This document shows positions 1-7,957 of a DNA stretch of 64,000 bases, piece by piece (the stretch's first letter is position 1; each line of letters starts with the position of its first letter). Position numbers and translations under genes: made by a program. Location: NCBI GenBank assembly GCA_021299455.1, contig JAJTGQ010000051.1, positions 17,755 to 81,754 of the forward strand, given 5' to 3'. Source of the stretch: Flammeovirgaceae bacterium. Lineage in GTDB: Bacteria > Bacteroidota > Bacteroidia > Cytophagales > Cyclobacteriaceae. The notes under the pieces were generated by a model. That model was not told where the DNA came from and ran no database searches. It worked only from the letters and a program-made list of their open reading frames with translations.

Positions 1-401
1 AGACGATCTCGGACAAAGCGAATCAGTTTGTTCGAAAGTCGGCTCGAAAAGCGCAAAAATTAAACACATCTTTCGATGCCATCATCTATTCCGGTGGGAA
101 AACAGTTCGAGCGATTCGTTTTACGGATGTGGCTAATCCCGAGAATAGTGGAGTTGCCACCGTTACGAAAATTTGGGGAGTTGATTCGTATATTCTGGCA
201 GAGCCGATGAAAAGCTACGCGGTGCAGAATTCAACCTACGGTGGAATCAAACTTATTCCTTTCATCACCTACGGAATAGTAAACAACTCTATTGAGAAAG
301 ATGTGATGACGTTTGCCAAAAAAACCAAGAAGGAAGATGTGCGGGCGACTGCAATGGTTTACTCTACCGGCAGAAACGTAGCAGGGATTTCTCTAAAGTA
401 A
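1..401 (+). CDS. C-terminal part of an unrecognised protein (5' end outside window)
   Basis: The reading frame is open from base 3 to a TAA at 399-401, about 132 residues, with no credible start inside the window, so the gene begins upstream. A GTG at 129 exists, but the sequence before it (FDAIIYSGGKTVRAIRF) looks like normal coding sequence. The fragment is soluble-looking, with alternating hydrophobic strands and no membrane segment or recognisable catalytic motif. It is followed 18 bases later by a strong hairpin terminator. Function unknown. Confidence 0.6.
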   Translation, partial: TISDKANQFVRKSARKAQKLNTSFDAIIYSGGKTVRAIRFTDVANPENSGVATVTKIWGVDSYILAEPMKSYAVQNSTYGGIKLIPFITYGIVNNSIEKDVMTFAKKTKKEDVRATAMVYSTGRNVAGISLK

Positions 402-418
402 AATGTATCATTCAAAAA

Positions 419-452
419 GGCCGTCTCAAATTGATGAGGCGGTCTTTTTTTT
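419..452 (+). terminator. Rho-independent terminator
   Basis: A 10-bp stem (419-428 with 435-444, two G-U pairs), 6-base loop and eight T residues directly follow the first gene. Confidence 0.8.
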
Positions 453-469
453 GGAGTGGAGAAATTTCT

Positions 470-548
470 GCATCCATTGCAGTGAATCAAAAAGCAATAA
501 ATTCAGGACAATCTATTCGAATGTCTACTGGCTTGAGCGGAAGATCTG
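470..548 (-). pseudogene. Relic of a marR 3' end joined to a crp-like start
   Basis: These bases match 7298-7375 with only about five differences over 78. On the minus strand the segment encodes a C-terminus ending DIRIDCPEFIAF plus stop, versus DIRIDCPEFIAL in the intact MarR gene at 7315-7911. It then continues into the ATG-GAT-GC start of the Crp-like gene that follows MarR there. Upstream of base 548 the similarity ends abruptly. It is therefore a non-functional remnant of a second MarR-Crp gene junction and not a free-standing gene. Confidence 0.75.
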
Positions 549-763
549 GTTGTAAACTTTTTTTTGGTTCGACCTGCCGATTTTGTTTTATCGCGACTAA
601 AGTTAGGGTGGAATTGAGAGACTCGTTATTATTTTCCTAGACGACTAGTTTGCCGGCAAAACATCCATTGACACATTAAGGCAAAACAGAATACTTGCCA
701 CGGAGGGAATAAGCATGACCAGAGCAGTAAAGATTGTTGGTCGGCTAACAATAACAAAGGCTC

Positions 764-1828
764 TCAGGGTCGAATCTTATTCGCAACGCTGATTTGAACG
801 CCATCGATGCTTTCGATAAGTTTCCTTCCGTAAAAAGATGGAGGAATGAATCCTTCTTTGATATTTCCATCTACCAATCGCTGAATAATATTGCCTATTA
901 TTCTGACCGTGAATATGTATGGCTGTGGACCCCTGATAGTCACAATCGATTTATCGCCACGTTTGTTTTCGACCTCAGCCCAAGTGTAGCTATGTTGGGT
1001 CTTTAGCTCATTCTTTGTTGGGCCTAACGGGAAGAACCAATGAGTGTGATTTATGAGGAATTTTCGTAGCCAATCTAAGCGTCCTTTCATAAACTGAACC
1101 AATATCCAAGGATAGTAAGCATAGGAGGTAATATCCGGAATATTTGTGCTCACAAAGCTGGCTATGGCATCACCCATTATGGGATTATGAACCATGACAT
1201 ATTCTTTGCCTTCTGCAAAGAATGAGTGTTTTGCAGAAGCAGGGCTGGTAGCTACAAGTTTTCCAGAAAGACGCGAATGTCCGGTTTCCGCAGCAAGCCG
1301 CAATACTGTATTTATTGTGCCTCTGGATGCATTTCCAAACGTGGCAAATCCAAGTGTTAATTTGGTTGGATTTGGCAACAATTCAGATGCGATTAATCCA
1401 GCAATATCACTTGGTGCCAGATTAAAGCCTGCTCCAGGCATTAGCATAACGCCATTGGCTAGTGCCGCATCATTAAGATTATATACCTCGATCATATCAG
1501 GGTATTCAGCCGCAAGATCCACGTAATGTGTATTGGTTTCAATGCAGGCGTCTATGAAATGTCTATTCACACGGTAGGAAATATTTGCTAAATTGACAAC
1601 CGCCTTTACGTCTGCTAGGTGAGGTATAATGCTCTGGGTATCGTCAATTGCAAAAATGCGACATTCCTTCCCATAGTCACTAGACTTTTGTCTTATTGAA
1701 TCCTCTCTTGCCCCGAGTATAATAGGCATGTTTTTATCAAATGCATACTCTAAGAAGAGGTTGCCGGTGAATCCCATAACGCCATAAACGAGTACTTTTT
1801 CTTTCTTATTATTTCCCTTTTTTTCCAT
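764..1828 (-). CDS. Saccharopine dehydrogenase-like NAD(P)-binding reductase
   Basis: 354 residues. The N-terminus has a dinucleotide-binding loop GVMGFTG (residues 16-22), as in the saccharopine dehydrogenase / trans-acting enoyl reductase family, followed by VVNLANISYRVNRHFIDACIETNTHYVDLAAE, typical of the family's Rossmann domain. Such proteins reduce C=C or C=N bonds, often in lipid or polyketide-like metabolism; the substrate here cannot be read from sequence. It is the last gene of a four-gene minus-strand run (SRPBCC, SDR, flavin monooxygenase, this gene), after a 110-bp gap. The start is the ATG at 1828, followed by a Lys/Asn-rich stretch. Confidence 0.75.
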   Translation of the reverse strand: MEKKGNNKKEKVLVYGVMGFTGNLFLEYAFDKNMPIILGAREDSIRQKSSDYGKECRIFAIDDTQSIIPHLADVKAVVNLANISYRVNRHFIDACIETNTHYVDLAAEYPDMIEVYNLNDAALANGVMLMPGAGFNLAPSDIAGLIASELLPNPTKLTLGFATFGNASRGTINTVLRLAAETGHSRLSGKLVATSPASAKHSFFAEGKEYVMVHNPIMGDAIASFVSTNIPDITSYAYYPWILVQFMKGRLDWLRKFLINHTHWFFPLGPTKNELKTQHSYTWAEVENKRGDKSIVTIRGPQPYIFTVRIIGNIIQRLVDGNIKEGFIPPSFYGRKLIESIDGVQISVANKIRP

Positions 1829-1938
1829 TTTTGTGATTTTAAAATTTATAAATTGTTGCTTAGTACATGACCGCCACTTAGGAAATTGTTCTGCCTTTTA
1901 CTAAGACCAACCTCCCCAATCCAGAAAAGCAAATGGAG

Positions 1939-3282
1939 TTAAATTTTCTTACTCAAGCTTTTAAGATAATTGATATATACAAAATGTTTAACTGCCGCTT
2001 TGTGTCTTTCATTTCTCATATATTTAACCCCTCCTGAAATATTTTTGTTCTCTTTTCTAATTCGATTTAAAAATTTTTCATTTTTCTTATAATTCTTATT
2101 AAGCTTGTTTTTCAAGTATTTCGCAACGATCTCAGATTGGTAATAGGCTGGGATATTGAAGCTACCATCATTCACATATAATCCAATCATGAAAAGGTTA
2201 TCAAATTTATGGGAGAAGAAATGGGCAAATAATCGAGGATATGTTTCATCCCAATCTAATAGTTCCTTTTCTATGAAAGGATAAGAATACTTATATCCTG
2301 TAGCATAAATTACAAGGTCAGTATCTTCTACACTTCCATCGGTGAACTCGACTCCGCTTGCAGTGAATTTGCTAACATCCGGTTTAATTTCAATTTCACC
2401 ATGTGAGAGGTAATAAAACAGTAAACTGTTTATAACTGGATGGGATTCATACAATTTATGATCCGGTTTTGGGACACCGAGCCTTTTGTAATCACCATAT
2501 AAAAGTTTAAGCAAAATGCTATCAAAGATTTGTCTTATCCATATTGGTGTTCTGAGCTTAGAAAAGATTTCACCAATACGATCTGCTGGAACTCCAAAAA
2601 TATGTTTAGGTAGAAAAAAATAACCTCTTCTGAGGCTTAAGAATGTCTTTTTGGAATTGAGTGCTGCCTCAACTGCAATATCACAGCCAGAATTACCAGC
2701 TCCTAATATCAATACTCGTTTATCCTTAAAAATGCTTGGAGTTTTATATTTCAAAGAATGCATTATCTCGCCCTTGAAATTTTTTTCACCTGGATAGTTT
2801 GGAAATTTCGGATCCCAGTTATGACCAGTAGCTATAATGATGGAGCCATATAGACGTATGTCGTTATTATCGAGTCTGACTTCCCATAAATCACCTATCG
2901 GTTTTATGTTCATGACCTTGGTACCAAATTCTATTTTGTCTTTTATACCTAAGAATTTTGTATAATCTCTAAGATATTTTATAACTAATTTATGACTTGG
3001 GTAGTCGGGAAAATCATTCGGCATAGGAAAATCGGGAAATCCAGAGAGTTTAGAGGAAGATATGAAATGAGTAGATTCATAAATTGGATTTTCAGGATTG
3101 CTATAATCCCATATCCCGCCTGTATCTAAGTTTTTTTCGATACAATCAAACGGGACTCCGAATTTTTGTAAATTGCTCATGGCTGCCAATCCTGCGGCAC
3201 CGGAGCCTATAACTAACACAAGGTTTGATTTGTCAATTTTCTGAGATTTTTTGGGAATTTCCATAATGCTTTTAATTTTCAT
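1939..3282 (-). CDS. Flavin-containing monooxygenase (FMO-like)
   Basis: 447 residues. An FAD-binding GSGAAG (26-31), the FMO fingerprint FKGEIMHSLKY (169-179, pattern FxGxxxHxxxY) and a second dinucleotide-binding GAGNSG (194-199) appear in the expected order. The ATATGY-type motif follows at YATGYKY. FMOs of this class use NADPH and O2 to oxygenate N, S or carbonyl carbons. Its ATG overlaps the stop of the SDR gene upstream (ATGA), so they are translationally coupled. A dehydrogenase feeding a monooxygenase is a common ketone-oxidation arrangement, but this pairing is inference. The substrate is unknown. Confidence 0.85.
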   Translation of the reverse strand: MKIKSIMEIPKKSQKIDKSNLVLVIGSGAAGLAAMSNLQKFGVPFDCIEKNLDTGGIWDYSNPENPIYESTHFISSSKLSGFPDFPMPNDFPDYPSHKLVIKYLRDYTKFLGIKDKIEFGTKVMNIKPIGDLWEVRLDNNDIRLYGSIIIATGHNWDPKFPNYPGEKNFKGEIMHSLKYKTPSIFKDKRVLILGAGNSGCDIAVEAALNSKKTFLSLRRGYFFLPKHIFGVPADRIGEIFSKLRTPIWIRQIFDSILLKLLYGDYKRLGVPKPDHKLYESHPVINSLLFYYLSHGEIEIKPDVSKFTASGVEFTDGSVEDTDLVIYATGYKYSYPFIEKELLDWDETYPRLFAHFFSHKFDNLFMIGLYVNDGSFNIPAYYQSEIVAKYLKNKLNKNYKKNEKFLNRIRKENKNISGGVKYMRNERHKAAVKHFVYINYLKSLSKKI

Positions 3283-4112
3283 TTAGCACTAAGCTTGTAC
3301 CGTTTCGCAACTAGATACTCGAAGCATCGGGTCGGCAATAAGTGTTTCAAGGGAATCATTAACCGTTCCAATAGAGTTCCGCCAAGATACCGAAGTGAAG
3401 GGTGACTATCTGAGATGATCTGTTCGATCTTTTTAGCTATAATTAATGGAGATGAGCCGGCTCTTTCATTCTCAATTGCAGCATTATGAGCCTCTGTCTG
3501 GTATTTATAATAAGGTGATTTCTCATTGATTGATCGGTCTGATTTCGATTTAGCAGACATACCCGTATTAATGTCTCCTGGTTCAAGGATGACAACATTA
3601 ACTCCAAACGGTATTAGTTCGAGGCTAAGTGCCTCAGACATTCCCTCAAGCGCGAACTTAGAGGCACTATACATCCCATCGAATGGAATTGCAATTTGAC
3701 CGCCTATCGAGGTTATATTAATGATGAGACCACGCTTATTCTTGCGCATCGAGGGAAGTGCAACTTGTATTACCCTTAATGGCCCCAACGTATTTACTTC
3801 AAGTATTTGTCTTGCATCCTTGATATCTAGCTCTTCTAAAGAACTTGAAAAACTGATTCCAGCATTGTTAACGACAACATCAATGCGGTTAGCTACTTTC
3901 AGCACGCTATCTACGGCAAACCTTACAGAATCGCTATCGCGTACGTCCATCGTAAGTATCGAATAACCATCAGGATGTGGCTGAATTCCATCGACATGCT
4001 CCACAATGGTGCCGAAAACTTTCATCCCATTAGAGGCCAAGTAACCTGCAGTTGCCTTGCCAATGCCGGATGATATTCCTGTTATGAGAATCACTGGCTT
4101 CATATTGTTCAC
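3279..4112 (-). CDS. SDR family oxidoreductase
   Basis: 277 residues from a GTG at 4112, or 274 from an in-frame ATG at 4103. Classical SDR motifs are present: TGxxxGIG (11-18), NNAG (82-85), catalytic Ser135, Tyr148 and Lys152. It would interconvert an alcohol and a ketone with NAD(P). It overlaps the preceding SRPBCC gene by four bases (GTGA) and the following monooxygenase by four (ATGA), so it is the middle gene of a tightly coupled operon. The C-terminal 60 residues are longer than minimal SDRs and resemble those acting on lipid or steroid-like substrates. Confidence 0.85.
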   Translation of the reverse strand: MNNMKPVILITGISSGIGKATAGYLASNGMKVFGTIVEHVDGIQPHPDGYSILTMDVRDSDSVRFAVDSVLKVANRIDVVVNNAGISFSSSLEELDIKDARQILEVNTLGPLRVIQVALPSMRKNKRGLIINITSIGGQIAIPFDGMYSASKFALEGMSEALSLELIPFGVNVVILEPGDINTGMSAKSKSDRSINEKSPYYKYQTEAHNAAIENERAGSSPLIIAKKIEQIISDSHPSLRYLGGTLLERLMIPLKHLLPTRCFEYLVAKRYKLSAK

Positions 4113-4612
4113 GCTGTTTTACGGTTAGCAGCATCAGATGCATCCAATAGGTCGGCTACGAATCGATTTACTGCGTCTTGGAGGGGATAGGTGGCCTTAA
4201 CAATTGGCCGTAGAAGTGCGTGTCTGACCTGCACTTCCTCATAGATATATATTGTAGTCATTTTGTTTGTGACCTTAAAGAAACGTATCAACCAGATACC
4301 ACGGAAACCAAATCCTTTGAAATGAGCCTCGAATAGATGATTGGCAACCGAGCGGATCTCTTCGTAGTCGACTGGTGGTGAGTCATAAGCAAGTTCTCGC
4401 CAACTCTTGCTGGAAAACACAATCACGTTCTTAAGATCGTTGCGAAAGGCTTGCCTACGATCTACAGCGATCACTTGAAACAACCAATCGATGGAGGCTT
4501 CGATATTGATTGTTGTCGTAGCAACAGCAATACGAGATGGGGTGACTAAGCTCAATATGAAATATACGAGAGCTGGTATTGCTATCAAGAGTGAGATAAT
4601 GATAATGTTCAT
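4109..4612 (-). CDS. Membrane-anchored SRPBCC/polyketide-cyclase-like protein
   Basis: 167 residues. One N-terminal membrane segment (about 5-25) is followed by a soluble domain beginning TTTINIEASIDWLFQVIAVDRRQAFRNDL, the shape of an SRPBCC (START-like) ligand-binding fold, which holds hydrophobic small molecules. No catalytic residues can be assigned. It is the first gene of the SRPBCC-SDR-FMO-reductase operon. About 35 bases upstream begins the relic of an efflux adaptor gene with its promoter (4648-4896), which probably supplies transcription. The family call is moderate; a DUF of similar fold is possible. Confidence 0.55.
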   Translation of the reverse strand: MNIIIISLLIAIPALVYFILSLVTPSRIAVATTTINIEASIDWLFQVIAVDRRQAFRNDLKNVIVFSSKSWRELAYDSPPVDYEEIRSVANHLFEAHFKGFGFRGIWLIRFFKVTNKMTTIYIYEEVQVRHALLRPIVKATYPLQDAVNRFVADLLDASDAANRKTA

Positions 4613-4647
4613 AATTTTTCCTTTTTACCTGAGTTTAAATAATTACT

Positions 4648-4805
4648 GACAAGTTGAAGTGATTGTACGGTGTAGAAATGGGTGCTTGTGCTTCCTTTGC
4701 TTCACGGGGTTTGGCACTTTGGCTATTCCTCAACTGACAGACTAAAACACCTGCAGCTAAACCGATAAACACAACTGCAATAAATATTTTGATGGACGGT
4801 TACAT
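4648..4805 (-). pseudogene. Relic of the 5' end of an efflux adaptor (HlyD/MFP) gene
   Basis: Read on the minus strand this matches the first roughly 155 bases of the intact adaptor gene at 10391. The second codon is TAA (4800-4802), directly after the ATG (4803-4805). Beyond it the frame still spells GLAAGVL.CQLRNSQ...REAKEAQ.PI, versus GLAAGVLAWQLRNSQ...REAKEAQVPI in the intact protein. A one-base deletion occurs near the end, and similarity stops near 4648. It cannot encode an adaptor. It sits between a duplicated promoter (4826-4896) and the SRPBCC gene. Confidence 0.85.
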
Positions 4806-4825
4806 AGTTTTTCTCTTTCGTTGCC

Positions 4826-4896
4826 CAAAAGTGAAAAACTTTAGCCAGGTGAGTGGCCAGAAATTAACCGAAGCGTAGAAATGAGGCACTGAGGCG
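4826..4896 (-). promoter_or_regulatory. Duplicated efflux promoter with LytTR-type direct repeat
   Basis: On the minus strand, CGCCTCAGTG (4896-4887) and CGCTTCGGTT (4875-4866) form a direct repeat with 21-bp period. Exactly 42 bases after the start of the second repeat lies CACTTTTG (4833-4826), a TAnnTTTG-like -7 box. The block is roughly 85% identical to 10300-10390 upstream of the efflux operon. It points toward the SRPBCC-SDR-FMO operon at 4612-764. Confidence 0.7.
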
Positions 4897-5182
4897 GAGG
4901 CAAATTGACTTATTGATGTTTCCGTTAATTCTACTGGTTAGTTTTAGGCATCTCCAATACCTATCTTGGGCTTCGAAGACAATGATTCCCCTATCAGAAG
5001 AGGGGCCAGCCTTAATCGAACGAATCCCAATTCGCGGGTTGTTTTAAGCCAACAAAAGCCTATTTGTTTTTTTACCTCACTAAGCAATCCTATTTCCACG
5101 CATCTTGTATGACTGCCTTTAGCAATAAAGAAATATTAAAGAAAGGTATGTTTATCGCGAAAGGCTCGTTGATTTATGTCGG

Positions 5183-5467
5183 TTGGCAAACGTGAAGGGA
5201 GTTGTAACGATAAGAATTTTCTCGGACAGCTTGCCACACCTCTGGGCACGATTTACGTCTTTGAAGGCGCGCTTTAAAATATTGGTTCCTATCGGGAAGT
5301 TTGAGATGGATAATTTTATCCCGGATCAAGTTATCGGGCAAAGGGTCTTTTTTGAATGGTACAACCGTTGGAGCCATCGTGATACAGGTATAGAAGTAGA
5401 TTCCATAAACGCAGCATTAAGCTTTACTATTTTTCATGAATCGATGCATTTCGGAATTAAAGGGTAG
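5183..5467 (+). pseudogene. Possible C-terminal fragment of a DinB-like protein
   Basis: An open frame of 94 residues from a TTG. Its tail (WYNRWSHRDTGIEVDSINAALSFTIFHESMHFGIKG) resembles the end of DinB-superfamily metal-binding four-helix proteins, where a HExxH-like stretch sits near the C-terminus. It is much shorter than the usual 150-170 residues and has no good start. The bases just upstream (5095-5182) contain another short frame, ILKKGMFIAKGSLIY, recalling the Crp-family cyclic-nucleotide domain. The region looks decayed. Low certainty that anything is expressed. Confidence 0.3.
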
Positions 5468-5505
5468 GGTATCACGGCAAGTGTGTAGTAAAATGTGGGA
5501 TAAAT

Positions 5506-5537
5506 AAGGCAATCACCCAACGATGATTGCCTTTCAT
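5506..5537. terminator. Bidirectional hairpin terminator
   Basis: A perfect 10-bp stem (AAGGCAATCA with TGATTGCCTT), 8-base loop, T-rich flanks on both strands. It ends the minus-strand DJ-1/PfpI gene and any transcript arriving from the left. Confidence 0.75.
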
Positions 5538-5575
5538 TTTAACCGAACATTAGTTGCTCTGTGGTTGAAGACCTT

Positions 5576-6250
5576 TTAGTTGGCATTTAAAAGGGCAATC
5601 ATCTTCTCGGCAACTCCTTTAGCTGAAGCAGGATTTTGTCCCGTTACCAAGCGACCATCTGCGATACTGTTGGCTTGCCAAGGCGACACCGAAACAAACT
5701 TTGCCCCCTTTTCTTTGATGGCACTTTCCAGCAAGAAAGGAACATCTTCTTTTGCATACCCTTCTTCTTCTTCATTGCTGAATGCAGAATTGGTTTTACC
5801 TTCAATTAAACTGGAACCATCTTTTAGTTTTACGTTTAATAGCGAGGCTGGCCCGTGACAAACAGCTCCCACAATCGCACCACGATCATACGTTTCGGCA
5901 ATGGCATTTTGGATATCTTTATTATTGGGCATATCCACCATTGGGCCTAGTCCTCCTGGAACAAAGATGGCATCGTATGCTTTTACGTTTGCCTCGCTGA
6001 TTTTTTTACTTTCCTTCATATCGCGAAGACCTTTGCCATTAATGAAGGAAACATTTAAAGGATCCTCAGTAAGTTCCATACCATCGATAGGCGGGTCTCC
6101 TCCTTGTACGCTCGCAAAATCGATCACGTACTTTTTTTGGTCGAATTCATGATAAGGATGAGCAACCTCAGGAAGAAAATTTCCGGTTTTTCTGTTCTTG
6201 GGTCCGATTTCGCCCGCGCTTGAAACAATAAACAACACTTTTTTTGACAT
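5576..6250 (-). CDS. DJ-1/PfpI superfamily protein (Hsp31-like glyoxalase/amidotransferase fold)
   Basis: 224 residues. The nucleophile elbow GAVCHGPA places Cys131 next to His132, and Glu28 sits in LPEVAHPY as in Hsp31/HchA-type and yeast Hsp31-like members. FVPGGLGPM precedes it. Proteins of this type act as methylglyoxal glyoxalases or deglycases and protect against oxidative and carbonyl stress in the cytoplasm. It lies 61 bases after a quinol-monooxygenase-like gene, probably in the same transcript, within a redox-stress neighbourhood. Length is normal; no signal peptide. Confidence 0.85.
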   Translation of the reverse strand: MSKKVLFIVSSAGEIGPKNRKTGNFLPEVAHPYHEFDQKKYVIDFASVQGGDPPIDGMELTEDPLNVSFINGKGLRDMKESKKISEANVKAYDAIFVPGGLGPMVDMPNNKDIQNAIAETYDRGAIVGAVCHGPASLLNVKLKDGSSLIEGKTNSAFSNEEEEGYAKEDVPFLLESAIKEKGAKFVSVSPWQANSIADGRLVTGQNPASAKGVAEKMIALLNAN

Positions 6251-6311
6251 AAAATTTAAGTTTAATAGTTGAACAATTGATAAAATTTAATTTTTGAATT
6301 TTTCGTCTCGC

Positions 6312-6611
6312 TTATGCCAGCGGTAGTACACGAATTACTTCGCGTTCGGCCAGCAGCGGCACAATGGTGCCAAGGGCCAATTCTTGAAAGTGTGTAGACG
6401 CGCGATGTGCTTGTGCAGCCTCCTCATCTTGGTAGATTTCATAAAGCCAGATGGTGTGAGCATCGTCCACAGCACGATACGTGTTATAGGTTATATTACC
6501 GGGTTCACGCTTGCTGAGAACGGCTAGCTCGTGTAGTTTCTCTACCACTTTTTGAAGATGCTGCGGCTGAACTTTCCAGCGAGCAATTACTATGATGTTT
6601 TGTGTTTCCAA
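6312..6611 (-). CDS. Putative quinol monooxygenase (ABM domain)
   Basis: 99 residues making one antibiotic-biosynthesis-monooxygenase (ABM, YgiN-like) domain: VIARWKVQPQHLQKVVEKLHEL at the start, then EPGNITYNTYRAVDDAHTIWLYEIYQDEEAAQAHRASTHF, the typical second half. Such small dimeric ferredoxin-like proteins oxidise quinols or serve as dimeric stress proteins. A TACCTTTG -7 box (6638-6631) and a perfect 12-bp palindrome (6654-6665) lie just upstream. It is followed by the DJ-1/PfpI gene. Confidence 0.85.
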   Translation of the reverse strand: METQNIIVIARWKVQPQHLQKVVEKLHELAVLSKREPGNITYNTYRAVDDAHTIWLYEIYQDEEAAQAHRASTHFQELALGTIVPLLAEREVIRVLPLA

Positions 6612-6630
6612 TTCCTTCGATTTGATACAT

Positions 6631-6665
6631 CAAAGGTAGGGTGGTGGATCGGCTCAACTAGTTGA
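6631..6665 (-). promoter_or_regulatory. Promoter and palindrome before the quinol monooxygenase gene
   Basis: The minus strand has TACCTTTG (6638-6631), matching the Bacteroidota TAnnTTTG -7 box, 19 bases before the ATG. TCAACTAGTTGA (6654-6665) is a perfect 12-bp palindrome covering the -33 position, so it could be an operator. The regulator is unknown; the Crp-like gene next door is one candidate. Confidence 0.5.
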
Positions 6666-6717
6666 CGTAGGGTAAGTACGAAAACCAAAAAGTTGATCTA
6701 TGGTAAGATATAGCCTT

Positions 6718-7305
6718 TTACTGACGGGCTTTTCGAATGCGACTGAGGCTTTCGGGCGTAATGCCTAGGTAAGAAGCAATTTGGAAATTCTTTACACGCT
6801 GTTCAATAGTGGGGTACTGACGAATGAATTCTTCATAGCGTTGCTCCGCTGTTTCCTTTAAATTGCTCAATATTCGTTTTTGAAAGGCAACGAATGCGTT
6901 TTCTAATTTCCTAAGAAAGAATGATTCAAGTCCGTCAACTTGCAAGTAAAGAGATTCAAGATCCTTTTTCTGAATGGATAACAAAATGCAATCTTCAAGA
7001 CACTCAACGTCTAGTGTGGCAGGTGAGTTGGTATAGTAAGCAATATAGTCGCTGGCCCACCACTCTTCTACTGCGAATTGCACAATGTACTCGCGATCAC
7101 GTTCATCATCTGGCATATAGGTGCGTAAGCAGCCCTTTACAATAAAGTACTGTTTAGTGACGAGGTCTCCTGCCTTTATAACCAAGTTGTGTTGTTTGAA
7201 ATATTCTACATGAAAAAGCTTTTTACAGTTCTCGAAGTCTTCGTAGCTGATTTATTTGTAGCGATTAATGTGTTCCCACAGCACCGCATAATATTGCGCA
7301 TCCAT
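6718..7305 (-). pseudogene. Crp/Fnr-family regulator interrupted by an in-frame stop
   Basis: From the ATG at 7305, ten bases after the MarR stop, the frame reads MDAQYYAVLWEHINRYK, then TAA (7252-7254). It resumes ISYEDFENCKKLFHVEYFKQ and runs on through a cyclic-nucleotide-binding domain (FIVKGCLRTYMPDDERDREY) to a C-terminal winged helix (RVKNFQIASYLGITPESLSRIRKARQ). Without the stop the protein would be about 195 residues, the family's normal length. Either the gene is inactivated, or translation restarts at a TTG (7185) giving 155 residues that lack the first strands of the sensor domain. Confidence 0.65.
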
Positions 7306-7314
7306 CGCAGTGAA

Positions 7315-7911
7315 TCAAAGAGCTATAAATTCAGGACAATCTATTCGAATGTCTAATGGCTTGAGCGGAAGATCTAGTAAAGTACATCGGTTGGCTGTTC
7401 CTCCTTTGTAAAAAGAGCAATTAAAGCAAGTGCGTTGTACGGAAATAATATTCGACTTGTTCAATTCGTGTATCAGCGAGCTCACCATTTCCCAAACGAC
7501 CTCTTTATTTGAACCTTTCATCTTTGAGATTAATTGCTGTAAGGGTAGGCCATAGGATTCCGTTTTTTCTACCATTTTTTTTCCGGAGGACGTAAGCTGA
7601 ATACTGTAGCTTCGAGTATCTTCTAAGTCGTTGCTTTTCTTGATGAGTGATTTTTGATCGAGTGCCTTTACAGCATCGCTAATAGTGGGTTTGGTTACAT
7701 TCATTTCCTTGGCCAGATAGCTTACCGTTAGGAATTTTTGATCATGGTATTTTAGAAAAATAAGGATTTGTATTTGAATGGGGCTAAGCGTGTGTTCTTT
7801 CGCCTGCTCCCAAAGCATTACCCGAAAGGCATTCGAAAGGCGCTCCAGCCCTGCTGCAATCTTAGCATCGATGTTGTTGTTTTGAAATTCCAGGTCAAAA
7901 AAACTGCTCAT
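7315..7911 (-). CDS. MarR-family regulator with C-terminal four-Cys motif
   Basis: 198 residues. The middle holds a MarR winged helix (LSPIQIQILIFLKYHDQKFLTVSYLAKEMNVTKPTISDAVKALDQ). The last 40 residues add Cys162, Cys165, Cys176 and Cys192 in a CxxC-x10-C-x15-C arrangement that could hold Zn or an Fe-S cluster; this is inference. It sits among protoglobin, thioredoxin-like and DJ-1 genes, so a redox or NO sensor is plausible. A 9-bp inverted repeat (7923-7954) lies immediately upstream of its start. A relic of its 3' end occurs at 470-548. Confidence 0.8.
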   Translation of the reverse strand: MSSFFDLEFQNNNIDAKIAAGLERLSNAFRVMLWEQAKEHTLSPIQIQILIFLKYHDQKFLTVSYLAKEMNVTKPTISDAVKALDQKSLIKKSNDLEDTRSYSIQLTSSGKKMVEKTESYGLPLQQLISKMKGSNKEVVWEMVSSLIHELNKSNIISVQRTCFNCSFYKGGTANRCTLLDLPLKPLDIRIDCPEFIAL

Positions 7912-7922
7912 GGTGCAAATTC

Positions 7923-7954
7923 AGAAATAGTTGAAGGCTAAATTTACTATTTCT
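7923..7954. promoter_or_regulatory. Inverted repeat upstream of the MarR gene
   Basis: AGAAATAGT (7923-7931) and ACTATTTCT (7946-7954) are perfect inverted copies 14 bases apart, between the thioredoxin-like gene's stop and the MarR start. AT-rich and without a T-run, it looks more like an operator than a terminator. Confidence 0.4.
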
Positions 7955-7957
7955 CAG

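Noticed and set aside
431..640. Plus-strand open frame of 69 codons after the first terminator
   Set aside because: It lies on the wrong strand of the MarR relic and has no homology-like features; the similarity is explained by the minus-strand relic.
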